Source: Ignavibacteriota bacterium
Lineage (GTDB): Bacteria; Bacteroidota; Ignavibacteria; UBA10030
Assembly (NCBI GenBank): GCA_003162695.1
Contig: PMML01000078.1
Span: forward strand, 1 to 43,261
Reading direction: 5' to 3'
DNA length: 43,261 nt
In this document: one piece after another, positions 24,816-32,349 of the stretch
How positions within the stretch are numbered: position 1 is the stretch's first letter
Layout of the letters: every line of letters begins with the position of its first letter
Notes under the pieces: model-generated
What the model was told of the DNA's origin: nothing
Database searches by the model: none
Seen by the model: the letters and a program-made list of their open reading frames with translations, nothing else
Position numbers and translations under genes: made by a program

Positions 24816-25388
24816 ATGGCAAAAATAAAACTCATTCTGCTTTCTGCACCGAGCGGCAGCGGTAAAACGACCATTGCGAGAGAGATTTTGAGCCGTCATC
24901 CGGATATGCTGTTTTCCGTTTCCGCTACTACACGGCCTATTCGCATCGGCGAGACGGAGGGAAAAGATCATTTTTTCATGACGAAAGAAGACTTTCTGCG
25001 CCGTCGTGAAGCAGGGGGACTGGTCGAATGGGAAAAAATTTACGGCAATTATTATGGCACCCTCAAAAGCGAAATCGACCGTGCGCTCTCTCTCGGACAA
25101 ACAATGCTGTTCGATATCGATGTCAAAGGTGCGTTGTCGATTCATCGGCAATTTTCCGGCGACACGGCGATGATCTTTATCAAGCCGCCGAATTTTGAGG
25201 TACTAAAAAATCGCCTCGAAGAACGCAGGACGGAAAATCCGGAAGCGCTCAAGCAGAGACTCGATCGTGTGCAGATGGAACTGGAACAAGGAAACGCGTT
25301 TGATTATCAGGTCGTCAATGAAGATTTGCAGAAGGCGATCGAGGAAATCGATTCCATAATCATTCGCTGTACAACTGAGAGAAAATAA
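24816..25388 (+). CDS. gmk: Guanylate kinase
   Basis: Phosphorylates GMP to GDP in the cytoplasm. With ATG 24816 the protein has 190 residues (E. coli 207). P-loop SAPSGSGKTTI at about 10-20, GMP-binding SATTRPIRIGETEGKDHFF, and FDIDVKGALSIHRQF, then the lid Arg residues in LEERRTENPEALKQRL. An ATG at 24807 is possible but lies too close to the AGGTG site at 24801-24805; a frame open to 24768 has no support. The gene follows yicC by about 60 bases and precedes rpoZ. Confidence 0.95.
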   Translation: MAKIKLILLSAPSGSGKTTIAREILSRHPDMLFSVSATTRPIRIGETEGKDHFFMTKEDFLRRREAGGLVEWEKIYGNYYGTLKSEIDRALSLGQTMLFDIDVKGALSIHRQFSGDTAMIFIKPPNFEVLKNRLEERRTENPEALKQRLDRVQMELEQGNAFDYQVVNEDLQKAIEEIDSIIIRCTTERK

Positions 25389-25420
25389 AGAGTAACGTTC
25401 ATTATCAAAGGAGCATCACA

Positions 25421-25783
25421 GTGGCAGTAAAACCTGTTGCAATTAAGGAATTCACGGAATGTGCAGCCAATGTCTACGAGGCAGTTATTGTTGCATCGAA
25501 GCGTGCACGCCAGATTCACGACGACGTGAAAATCGAATTGGCGCAGCGGCTGGAAACCATTAAAGCGCTGACCGCGGCGCCGGAAACGGAAGACGATCTT
25601 GAAACGACCGTCGCAAACCCGGATCAGCTTAAAATCAGTTTGGAATTCGAAAAACGTCCGAAAGCGACCGAACTCGCATTAGATGAGTTAAGGGAAGGGA
25701 AAATCGCCTATCGCTATAAAGAGCCGATCGATTTTCTGACCAAAGAAGCAAAAGAAACCAAAGAAACTCCAGCAGAAGAATAA
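25421..25783 (+). CDS. rpoZ: RNA polymerase omega subunit
   Basis: Small subunit that helps beta-prime folding and RNA polymerase assembly. It has 120 residues; the core NVYEAVIVASKRARQIHD at about 18-35 and the acidic C-terminal tail fit the Bacteroidota/Chlorobi form. KPKATELALDELREGKI-like segment (RPKATELALDELREGKIAYRY, about 79-99) is also typical, though it is a short match. The start is GTG 25421 with AAAGGAG 7 bases upstream. It is followed by coaBC after 2 bases, so the two are co-translated. Confidence 0.9.
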   Translation: MAVKPVAIKEFTECAANVYEAVIVASKRARQIHDDVKIELAQRLETIKALTAAPETEDDLETTVANPDQLKISLEFEKRPKATELALDELREGKIAYRYKEPIDFLTKEAKETKETPAEE

Positions 25784-25785
25784 CC

Positions 25786-27003
25786 ATGCCGCGCCTCGAC
25801 GGCAAACATATTCTTGTCGGCGTTACGGGTGGAATTGCGGCATATAAAGCCGCATACCTCGTGCGGGAGTTTATGAAAGCGGGAGCCGATGTCAAAGTCA
25901 TGATGACCGAAGCAGCGGCGCGTTTTGTCGCTCCTCTCACGTTTTCTGCGCTTTCCAGAAACCCGGTTTTTACGGATTTGTGGACCGTCAACCAATCTTC
26001 GGAATCCGATATCAGCACGCAGCATATCGATCTTGCCAACTGGGCTGATGTTCTGGTTATCGCACCGGCATCGGCAAACACCATTGCAAAGCTCACACAC
26101 GGGCTGTCCGATAATACGGTAACGGTCGTTGCGCTTGCGTCGGCGCGTCCGGTCGTCCTGGCGCCGGCGATGGATGCGGAGATGTACCTGAACTCGATTA
26201 CGCAAAAAAATCTTGCCGTTTTAAAGGAACGCGGATATTTCGTTCTTCCCGCTCCCTCGGGCGAACTTGCGAGCGGCTTGCGGGGTCCCGGCCGGCTGCC
26301 TGAGGTTGAAGCGATTGTCCAGGCCGTTGCCGCAATTCTGGATCATGCGCACCGGGATTTTCAGAAGAAAAAAATCCTTGTAACTGCCGGACCCACCTAC
26401 GAAGCGATTGACCCGGTGAGGTTCATCGGCAACCGGTCCTCCGGGAAAATGGGATTCGCAATCGCCCATGCAGCAGCACAGCGCGGTGCCGAAGTGATTC
26501 TTATTGCCGGACCCGTGCACCTGGAAACGCCGCGCAATGTCAAGCGGATCGACGTCGAATCTGCGGACGATATGCTGCAGGCGGTTAGAGCGAATGCGAA
26601 AAAATCCGACGTTATCGTTATGGCGGCAGCGGTAGCGGATTTTACTCCCGTCAGGAAAGAAAAAAACAAAATTAAAAAAGAAGGCGGCGGAGCTCCGCTG
26701 GATCTGAGACTGCTGCCTACGAAAGACATTTTGAAAATGCTCGATACGAAGAAGCGGAAGGCGGTCGTTGTCGGGTTTGCGCTCGAGACTGCAAATGAAA
26801 TCGAGAATGCTAAAAAGAAACTCAAGTCCAAAAATCTCGACCTGATCGTTTTGAATGTATACAATCAAAAAAACCGAGTTTTCGGATCCGATGTCAATAC
26901 GGTTACACTCATCGACCGTACAGGGGGGAATAAAACATTCGAGAAACTTTCCAAATTTGACGCCGCGCACCGCATTCTCGACACGGTAAAAACATTCTTA
27001 TAA
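25786..27003 (+). CDS. coaBC: Bifunctional phosphopantothenoylcysteine decarboxylase / phosphopantothenate-cysteine ligase
   Basis: Two steps of coenzyme A synthesis in one 405-residue protein. CoaC (about 1-185) binds FMN: GVTGGIAAYKAAYLVRE, catalytic His in STQHIDLANWADV, and PASANTIAKLTHGLSDN. CoaB (about 190-405) shows LVTAGPTYEAIDPVRFIGNRSSGKMG, VMAAAVADFTP and the Lys-rich KNKIKKEG loop. In the CoaC substrate-clamp loop, where E. coli has the catalytic Cys158 (ACG), this protein has Ser: GELASGLRGPGR. I recall similar LASG loops in Bacteroidota, so it may be lineage-typical rather than a defect. Operon member between rpoZ and udg. Confidence 0.95.
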   Translation: MPRLDGKHILVGVTGGIAAYKAAYLVREFMKAGADVKVMMTEAAARFVAPLTFSALSRNPVFTDLWTVNQSSESDISTQHIDLANWADVLVIAPASANTIAKLTHGLSDNTVTVVALASARPVVLAPAMDAEMYLNSITQKNLAVLKERGYFVLPAPSGELASGLRGPGRLPEVEAIVQAVAAILDHAHRDFQKKKILVTAGPTYEAIDPVRFIGNRSSGKMGFAIAHAAAQRGAEVILIAGPVHLETPRNVKRIDVESADDMLQAVRANAKKSDVIVMAAAVADFTPVRKEKNKIKKEGGGAPLDLRLLPTKDILKMLDTKKRKAVVVGFALETANEIENAKKKLKSKNLDLIVLNVYNQKNRVFGSDVNTVTLIDRTGGNKTFEKLSKFDAAHRILDTVKTFL

Positions 27004-27028
27004 TTTCACGTCACGTACGGAATATGTT

Positions 27029-27850
27029 ATGCCGAATAAAGATGAGCTCCGGATACTGATTGCCGATACGGAAAAGTTTTTCAAACAGCAGCAGGAATTA
27101 TACGGCGATACGATATTTATAAAACAGCCGGAGGCGCCGTTGCATCCGGTCAATTTCAATACGGAAAATATGAAAAAAAAACAAACTAATCCTCCGGCAG
27201 AAACGGATATTTTTGGAAATGCACCGGAAAAATATATTGCTGCACAACCGAAAGGCCTGTCCGCATTGCCGGATGAAGCCTGGGCATCTGCATCGGATCT
27301 TCCGTCTCTCAACGGAATGATCAACACTTGCATGAAATGTTCGCTCGGGAAGACACGGAAAAAATTCGTTTTCGGCGTCGGCAATCCGAAAGCGGATGTC
27401 GTTGTTGTCGGTGAAGCGCCGGGAGCGGATGAGGACGAAAAGGGAGAACCCTTCGTCGGGCGCGCCGGTCAGCTCCTGACCAAGATACTGGAGGCGGTTC
27501 AGTTCAAGCGTGAAGAAGTTTTTATCTGTAATATTCTCAAATGCCGTCCGCCGAATAACCGCGACCCACAGCCGGAGGAAATAGAATGCTGCGAACCGTA
27601 TTTGTGGAAACAGCTGGAAATTATAAAACCGAAAATGATTCTCTGTGCAGGACGTATCGCAGGGCAGTCGCTTCTGAAAACCAAGGATTCTCTCGGAGAT
27701 TTGAGGGGAAAAATGCACGATTACCGCGGCATTTCGCTGATGGTCACCTACCATCCGGCGGCCTTGCTCAGGAATCCGAATTGGAAAAGGCCATGCTGGG
27801 AGGACGTACAACAGTTCCGGAAATTGTACGAACAAATGAAAAAGCAGTAA
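27029..27850 (+). CDS. Family 4 (4Fe-4S) uracil-DNA glycosylase
   Basis: Removes uracil from DNA to start base excision repair. Of 273 residues, the first 95 or so are a polar, Pro/Lys-rich region of unknown role; the catalytic domain follows. Iron-sulfur Cys ligands: CMKCSLGKTR at about 102-111 and CNILKCRPPNNRDPQPEE plus CCEPYL further on. Active-site motif GEAPGADEDEKGEPFVGRAGQLL and the second motif HPAALLRNP are present, as in thermophile-type family 4 enzymes. ATG 27029 lies 25 bases after coaBC. Repeat copy F starts directly after the stop. Confidence 0.95.
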   Translation: MPNKDELRILIADTEKFFKQQQELYGDTIFIKQPEAPLHPVNFNTENMKKKQTNPPAETDIFGNAPEKYIAAQPKGLSALPDEAWASASDLPSLNGMINTCMKCSLGKTRKKFVFGVGNPKADVVVVGEAPGADEDEKGEPFVGRAGQLLTKILEAVQFKREEVFICNILKCRPPNNRDPQPEEIECCEPYLWKQLEIIKPKMILCAGRIAGQSLLKTKDSLGDLRGKMHDYRGISLMVTYHPAALLRNPNWKRPCWEDVQQFRKLYEQMKKQ

Positions 27851-28042
27851 ATGGTAGCCGGAGGCCTTAGAATGTCATTGCGCGGGAGCGTAATTCAAAT
27901 TAGGAGTAGGCGGATAAACTGCAAACAGTAAATAGAAGTAAATAGCAAAAAAACAAAGTAACCGATAGACCAACTAACTGAACAACTGAATAACCGAACA
28001 ACGGCAGCACGTTGAACCGCAACACGTCAGCACTTTAAAAGA
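27851..28042 (+). repeat. Composite dispersed repeat, copy F (most complete)
   Basis: Fills the whole interval between the udg stop and the next start codon. In order: conserved block 27854-27907 with the hairpin ATTGCGC-GGGA-GCGTAAT (27877-27894), 7-mers (taaactg, caaacag, taaatag), six successive 8-mers at 27955-28002 (aaagtaac, cgatagac, caactaac, tgaacaac, tgaataac, cgaacaac), then ggcagcac, the 15-mer gttgaaccgcaacac (28011-28025) and gtcagcac. The first 80 bases are almost identical to the reverse complement of copy C. Confidence 0.9.
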
Positions 28043-29206
28043 ATGGACAAACAGCAAAAGCGATTTATTTCCAATTTACGCAAAGCATGGCGGGATGAGA
28101 TGGTAAGCGCCAAAAACTATCGCTCGCTTGCGGAACAGGAAAAAAATCCGGAACGCAAAGCGATTCTCGATCGAATGGCGCAAGCGGAAGACCGTCATGC
28201 AGACCGGTGGCTGAAGCGTCTGCAGGAGCTTGGAGAAAAAACGAATACTTTCGTCGAATCCCCGGCAGAAATGCTGCGGCGTCATGTGCTGATGAAAAGT
28301 TCTCCGGAAACTGCGGCACAAATGCTGGAGACAGGGGAAGCAGAAGCGGATAAGCTGTACGAAACGATGATAGCGGCGGCAGAGAACGACTCCGACCGTC
28401 AGGCTTTGCTGGAAGCACAGCGCGAAGAAAATGCTCACAGCATGATGCTGCAGGAAATGTCCCGTCCGCGCGTGAGCATGCATCCGCAGAGCAGATTAGA
28501 CCGGATTCTCGGCCGCGAGCACTGGCATGTGACTGCAGGCGGATGGATCGGTCAGGCGATTTACGGGGTCAACGACGGCCTCGGCGCTGCATTCGGCGTC
28601 GTAAGCGGCGTGGCGGGAGCGACGTCGGCGAACGGGCAGTTTATTTTATTGAGCGGGCTTGCCGCAGCAATCGCATCCGCGCTTTCGATGGGAAGCGGCG
28701 CGTACCTTGCTTCAAAATCCGAACGTGAAGTCTATCAGGCGGAACTGGACCGGGAGCGGCAGGAACTCGAGGAAAAACCGGAAGAAGAAATGGAAGAGCT
28801 GGAACTATTTTATCAGCTCAAAGGATTCTCACCGGATGAAGCGAAAAAAATGGTGCGCAAGCTTGCCGAACAGCCTGATCAACTGCTCAAAACACTTGCG
28901 CACGAGGAACTCGGATTGTCGGAACAAACATTTCCGAATCCCATGCGTTCGGCGGTCAGCGCAACCATCAGCACGGCTATCGGCGCTCTTGTGCCGGTGC
29001 TTCCTTTCTTTTTCTGGACCGGACTGAAGGGATTGGTTATTTCGTTGATCGTCAGCACACTTGCCCATTTTACAGTCGGCGCGTCGAAAGTGCTTGTGAC
29101 CGGGCGCTCGTGGATCAAGAGCGGACTGGAAATGACCGCCGTCGGATTGGGCGAGGCAATGATTACATATGCAATAGGTCTGCTTCTTGCACCTGCGTTA
29201 GGATAA
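28043..29206 (+). CDS. Ferritin-like / VIT1 fusion membrane protein (MbfA-type)
   Basis: A 387-residue fusion. The N-terminal part (about 1-145) is a rubrerythrin-like four-helix domain with di-iron ligands in DEMVSAKNYRSLAEQE, AEDRHADRW and EENAH. The C-terminal part (about 155-387) is a CCC1/VIT1 transporter with five membrane segments (GVNDGLGAAFGVVSGVAG, LLSGLAAAIASALSMGSGAYLASKSE, then three near the end). MbfA proteins of alpha-proteobacteria with this layout export iron and protect from iron and peroxide stress; the same role is inferred here. No Fur-like box is evident; the upstream gap is repeat F. dnaB starts 7 bases downstream. Confidence 0.9.
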   Translation: MDKQQKRFISNLRKAWRDEMVSAKNYRSLAEQEKNPERKAILDRMAQAEDRHADRWLKRLQELGEKTNTFVESPAEMLRRHVLMKSSPETAAQMLETGEAEADKLYETMIAAAENDSDRQALLEAQREENAHSMMLQEMSRPRVSMHPQSRLDRILGREHWHVTAGGWIGQAIYGVNDGLGAAFGVVSGVAGATSANGQFILLSGLAAAIASALSMGSGAYLASKSEREVYQAELDRERQELEEKPEEEMEELELFYQLKGFSPDEAKKMVRKLAEQPDQLLKTLAHEELGLSEQTFPNPMRSAVSATISTAIGALVPVLPFFFWTGLKGLVISLIVSTLAHFTVGASKVLVTGRSWIKSGLEMTAVGLGEAMITYAIGLLLAPALG

Positions 29207-29213
29207 ATAAAAT

Positions 29214-30641
29214 ATGCCTGAACAGAAAAAAACAATGGACTTTAATTTATCGCATTCCCTGTCCGTCGAGGGGCGCGTGCCGCCGCAGGCGATGGACGTG
29301 GAAGCGGCAGTGCTCTCCGCCATGCTTCTGGAAAAAGAAGCGATCGCAAAGGCGGTGGAAGTGCTCGACGACAGCGCGTTTTACAAACCGGCGCATCAAA
29401 GCATTTACCGCGCGATGCTCGCACTCTTTGAAAAAAGCGAGCCGGTCGATCTGATTACGCTGACCGAAGAGCTGCGCAGGCGCGGAGAACTGGAAAAGAT
29501 AGGCGGGGAATATTTTCTTGCCGAATTGACTTCACGCGTGACCAGCGCCGCAAATATCGAATACCATGCGCATATCGTCCTGGAAAAAGCGCTCATGCGG
29601 CAGCTCATCGTTGCTTCTTCCGGCGTCATCAACAAGGCATATAGCGAAGCCGAAGATGCCCTCGGGCTGCTCGACGAAGCCGAACAGAGCATTTTCGATA
29701 TTTCCGAACAGCGGATGAAAAAAAGTTTCGTCTCGATGAACGTTGCCGTTCATAAGACGATGGATATGCTGCAAAGCATTCACGGCAAACACAGCGGCGT
29801 GACCGGCGTCCCTTCCGGTTTTGCCGACCTCGACAACCTGACAGGCGGGTTCCAGGCTTCCGATTTAATTATCATCGCCGGGCGGCCTTCCCAGGGAAAA
29901 ACCGCGCTCGTGCTTTCTCTGGCGCGGAACGCCTCTATTATACACGATATTCCGATCGGTATGTTCAGTCTGGAAATGTCCGCGCAGCAGCTCGTGATGC
30001 GCCTGATGTGCGCGGAGGCGCGCGTCGATGCGCATAAGGTTCGTACAGGCCGCCTGCCTGAAGATGAATGGAAAAAACTCAGTACAAGTGTGGGACGTCT
30101 CTACAAGGCTAAATTTTTTATTGACGATACGCCGGCCCTTGGTATTCTGGAACTCCGGGCAAAAGCGCGCCGCTTAAAAGCTGAGCACGATGTCGGTCTG
30201 GTTATTGTCGATTATCTGCAATTGATGCAGGGGCCGCGTTCCCAAAGCCGTGAACAGGAAATCTCCGCTATCTCCCGTTCGCTTAAGGCGCTTGCGAAAG
30301 AACTGAATATTCCCGTGATTGCGCTTTCCCAGCTGAACCGTTCAGTGGAAGCGCGGACGGATAAAAGACCGGCTCTTGCCGATTTGCGGGAGTCGGGAGC
30401 AATCGAACAGGATGCGGACGTCGTTATTTTTGTCCATCGCCCCGAAATGTACGGCATCGATGAGCAGCAGGGCGAAGGAACGGAAGGACTGGCGGAAATT
30501 ATTATCGGCAAACAGCGGAACGGTCCTGTCGATACAATCAAGCTGCAGTTCGTCAAACAGTATGCCCGGTTTGAAAATCGTCTCGGGTTCAGGCCGGATT
30601 CCCTGATGCCTGCTGAACCGGCGGATGAAACGCCTTTTTGA
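29214..30641 (+). CDS. dnaB: Replicative DNA helicase DnaB
   Basis: Hexameric 5'-to-3' helicase of the replication fork. It has 475 residues. N-domain about 15-120 begins VPPQAMDVEAAVLSAMLLEKEA. The RecA-like motor (about 190-460) shows FADLDNLTGGFQASDLIIIAGRPSQGKTALVL (Walker A GRPSQGKT), MFSLEMSAQQL, Walker B VGLVIVDYLQLM, PVIALSQLNRSVEARTDKRP and DLRESGAIEQDADVV. All key residues look intact, and no intein is present. It sits 7 bases behind the iron protein gene, so both are probably on one transcript, an unusual partner for dnaB. Confidence 0.97.
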   Translation: MPEQKKTMDFNLSHSLSVEGRVPPQAMDVEAAVLSAMLLEKEAIAKAVEVLDDSAFYKPAHQSIYRAMLALFEKSEPVDLITLTEELRRRGELEKIGGEYFLAELTSRVTSAANIEYHAHIVLEKALMRQLIVASSGVINKAYSEAEDALGLLDEAEQSIFDISEQRMKKSFVSMNVAVHKTMDMLQSIHGKHSGVTGVPSGFADLDNLTGGFQASDLIIIAGRPSQGKTALVLSLARNASIIHDIPIGMFSLEMSAQQLVMRLMCAEARVDAHKVRTGRLPEDEWKKLSTSVGRLYKAKFFIDDTPALGILELRAKARRLKAEHDVGLVIVDYLQLMQGPRSQSREQEISAISRSLKALAKELNIPVIALSQLNRSVEARTDKRPALADLRESGAIEQDADVVIFVHRPEMYGIDEQQGEGTEGLAEIIIGKQRNGPVDTIKLQFVKQYARFENRLGFRPDSLMPAEPADETPF

Positions 30642-30801
30642 CGACAGTAAATAGTAAATGGCAAATGGTAAATGGTTTTTTCTGTTTATTTGTAATCGTT
30701 CAACGTGCATCAGTGCTGCTGTTCGAAGTTCTTCATGCGTAGTTCTTAGTTGTCCATTTACTATTCACTATTTACTATTCACCGTTTACAGTTCACAGTT
30801 T
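30642..30801 (-). repeat. Composite dispersed repeat, copy G (inverted 7-mer arrays)
   Basis: Fills the gap between the dnaB stop and the next start codon. Seven successive 7-mers run 30754-30802 (ccattta, ctattca, ctattta, ctattca, ccgttta, cagttca, cagttta); the last base is the A of the ATG at 30802. On the minus strand they lead into a linker with ttcgaacagcagcac and gttgaacg units. A second set of 7-mers in the opposite sense lies at 30645-30675. The two sets match at 25 of 31 positions as an inverted repeat and could form a long imperfect hairpin. Confidence 0.85.
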
Positions 30802-31650
30802 ATGAATTACTTCCTTTCCATATTCTCCTTTTTTGTAATCCTCACAGGAACTGCGCCGGCGCAGACGTCCGATACGAACGAAATTATTTGCATATCGAAA
30901 TTTCATTGGGCTGCTGCGAATCATCTGCAGACGAAACCGATCGGCAATGTGATTGCAGAGGTTGGGGAATCGTTTATCGGAACCGATTATGCTGCTCATA
31001 CGCTGGAGTCTGCGGGCGGGGAAAAACTGATCGTCGATTTGCAGACATTGGATTGCGTGACATTCTATGAAAATTCACTCGTTCTGGCGCGTTGTATAAA
31101 AAAAGGAACGGCGACGTACGGCGATTATAAAAAAGAACTGCAGCACGTACGGTACCGGGACGGAATAATCGACGGATATCCGAGCCGCCTGCACTATACC
31201 TCCGATTATTTTTACGACAACGTGAAGAAGGGAATCCTTAAAGACATTACATTTGAACTTGGTGGAGTGCCGTTCAAAAAGAGAATCGATTTTATGTCCG
31301 CGCATCCGGATTCATATCCAGCCTTAAAGAATGATCCGGAATTTGCAGATCGAATAAAAAAGATCGAGGATTCAATTAACTCCAGGCAGATTTTCTACAT
31401 CCCCAAATCGCTCGTCAAGGCAATCGCTTCGAAAATCCGGAGCGGCGATATTCTCGGCATTACGACGAGTCTTGATGGAATGGATTGCTCCCATACAGGG
31501 ATTGCACTATGGAAAGACGGGGAACTCCGCCTTCTGCATGCCCCTGTGCCCGGAGCGAAGGTGCAGATCACTTCGATGCCGCTCTGGGAAAATCTGGCAA
31601 AAAATCATAAACAGACCGGAATTATCGTTATGAGAGCTGTAGAACCATGA
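30802..31650 (+). CDS. DUF1460 (N-acetylmuramoyl-L-alanine amidase-like), secreted
   Basis: With ATG 30802 the protein has 282 residues and a signal peptide (LSIFSFFVILTGTAPAQ). DUF1460 proteins adopt an NlpC/P60-like papain fold and cut cell-wall peptides or amide bonds. The catalytic Cys is in LQTLDCVTFYEN (about residue 92) and the His in GMDCSHTGIALW (about 237), with FIGTDYAAHTLE before the Cys. The open frame continues to 30658 upstream, but those codons lie in repeat G and give no signal peptide. The substrate is presumed to be peptidoglycan or its fragments in the periplasm. Confidence 0.9.
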   Translation: MNYFLSIFSFFVILTGTAPAQTSDTNEIICISKFHWAAANHLQTKPIGNVIAEVGESFIGTDYAAHTLESAGGEKLIVDLQTLDCVTFYENSLVLARCIKKGTATYGDYKKELQHVRYRDGIIDGYPSRLHYTSDYFYDNVKKGILKDITFELGGVPFKKRIDFMSAHPDSYPALKNDPEFADRIKKIEDSINSRQIFYIPKSLVKAIASKIRSGDILGITTSLDGMDCSHTGIALWKDGELRLLHAPVPGAKVQITSMPLWENLAKNHKQTGIIVMRAVEP

Positions 31651-31779
31651 TTTAACAGAATATAGAATGCAGAAGACAGATTTCAGAATGTGAATTATAG
31701 AATAAAATCAAATAACCGACGAACCAAAGAACCAATAAACAGAAGCACCGCAGAACATTGAACTGCAGCACGCTTATAC
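31651..31779 (+). repeat. Composite dispersed repeat, copy H
   Basis: Fills the interval between DUF1460 and the macrodomain gene. It opens with a variant array (cagaatatagaatgcagaag, then cagaatgtgaattatagaat), not seen in other copies, then 8-mers aaataacc, gacgaacc, aaagaacc, aataaac at 31710-31740, and the 15-mer attgaactgcagcac at 31757-31771, ending nine bases before the next ATG. Confidence 0.8.
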
Positions 31780-32295
31780 ATGAACCCGAAAATAAAGATA
31801 GTGCTCGGTGACATTACAAATCAGCATGTTGATGCGATTGTCAATGCTGCGAACAATTCACTGCTCGGCGGAGGCGGGGTCGACGGTGCGATTCATCGCG
31901 CTGCGGGACCAAAACTGCTTGAGGAATGCCGGACGCTCGGTGGATGCGCAACAGGCGAAGCAAAAATAACGGATGGATACAATCTTCCTGCGCGGTATGT
32001 GATTCATACGGTCGGGCCAATCTGGCATGGCGGCTCCCGGCATGAAGACGAATTGCTGGCAAGCTGTTACCGGCGCTGTTTTGAGATTGCCGCTGAACAG
32101 AAACTTATATCCATCGCATTTCCCTCGATCAGTACCGGTGTCTACGGATTTCCGGTTGAACGCGCTTCCCGCATCGCGCTCAAAGAAATATTTCATGCTC
32201 TGCAAAATAATTCACTGATCGAACAAATTGTTGTCGTTTGCTTCGATCAGCGAACGCTGGATGTTTACACCGGGGCGGAAAAGGAAATGAGATAA
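31780..32295 (+). CDS. Macrodomain protein, O-acetyl-ADP-ribose deacetylase type
   Basis: A 171-residue single macrodomain of the MacroD/YmdB class, which binds ADP-ribose and removes acetyl or ADP-ribosyl groups. Motifs: [34 protein letters not shown] at the N-terminus (adenosine and catalytic loops; Asn-Asn and the GGGGVDG loop are intact), [27 protein letters not shown], and [10 protein letters not shown] near residue 115. No partner ADP-ribosyltransferase is in the window, so a housekeeping role is more likely than a toxin-antitoxin one. Confidence 0.95.
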   Translation: MNPKIKIVLGDITNQHVDAIVNAANNSLLGGGGVDGAIHRAAGPKLLEECRTLGGCATGEAKITDGYNLPARYVIHTVGPIWHGGSRHEDELLASCYRRCFEIAAEQKLISIAFPSISTGVYGFPVERASRIALKEIFHALQNNSLIEQIVVVCFDQRTLDVYTGAEKEMR

Positions 32296-32349
32296 TGCCG
32301 TATGTAACTATTTGTCGAAAAATATAGTTATACTCTAAGAAGAAAACGA

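Noticed and set aside
27955-28033. CRISPR-like array in repeat copy F
   Set aside because: Units of 8 and 15 bases are directly adjacent, with no 30-base spacers of unique sequence and no cas genes.
31780-32295. Macrodomain as antitoxin of a DarT-like system
   Set aside because: No ADP-ribosyltransferase toxin gene is adjacent; the neighbours are DUF1460 and DUF2911 genes.
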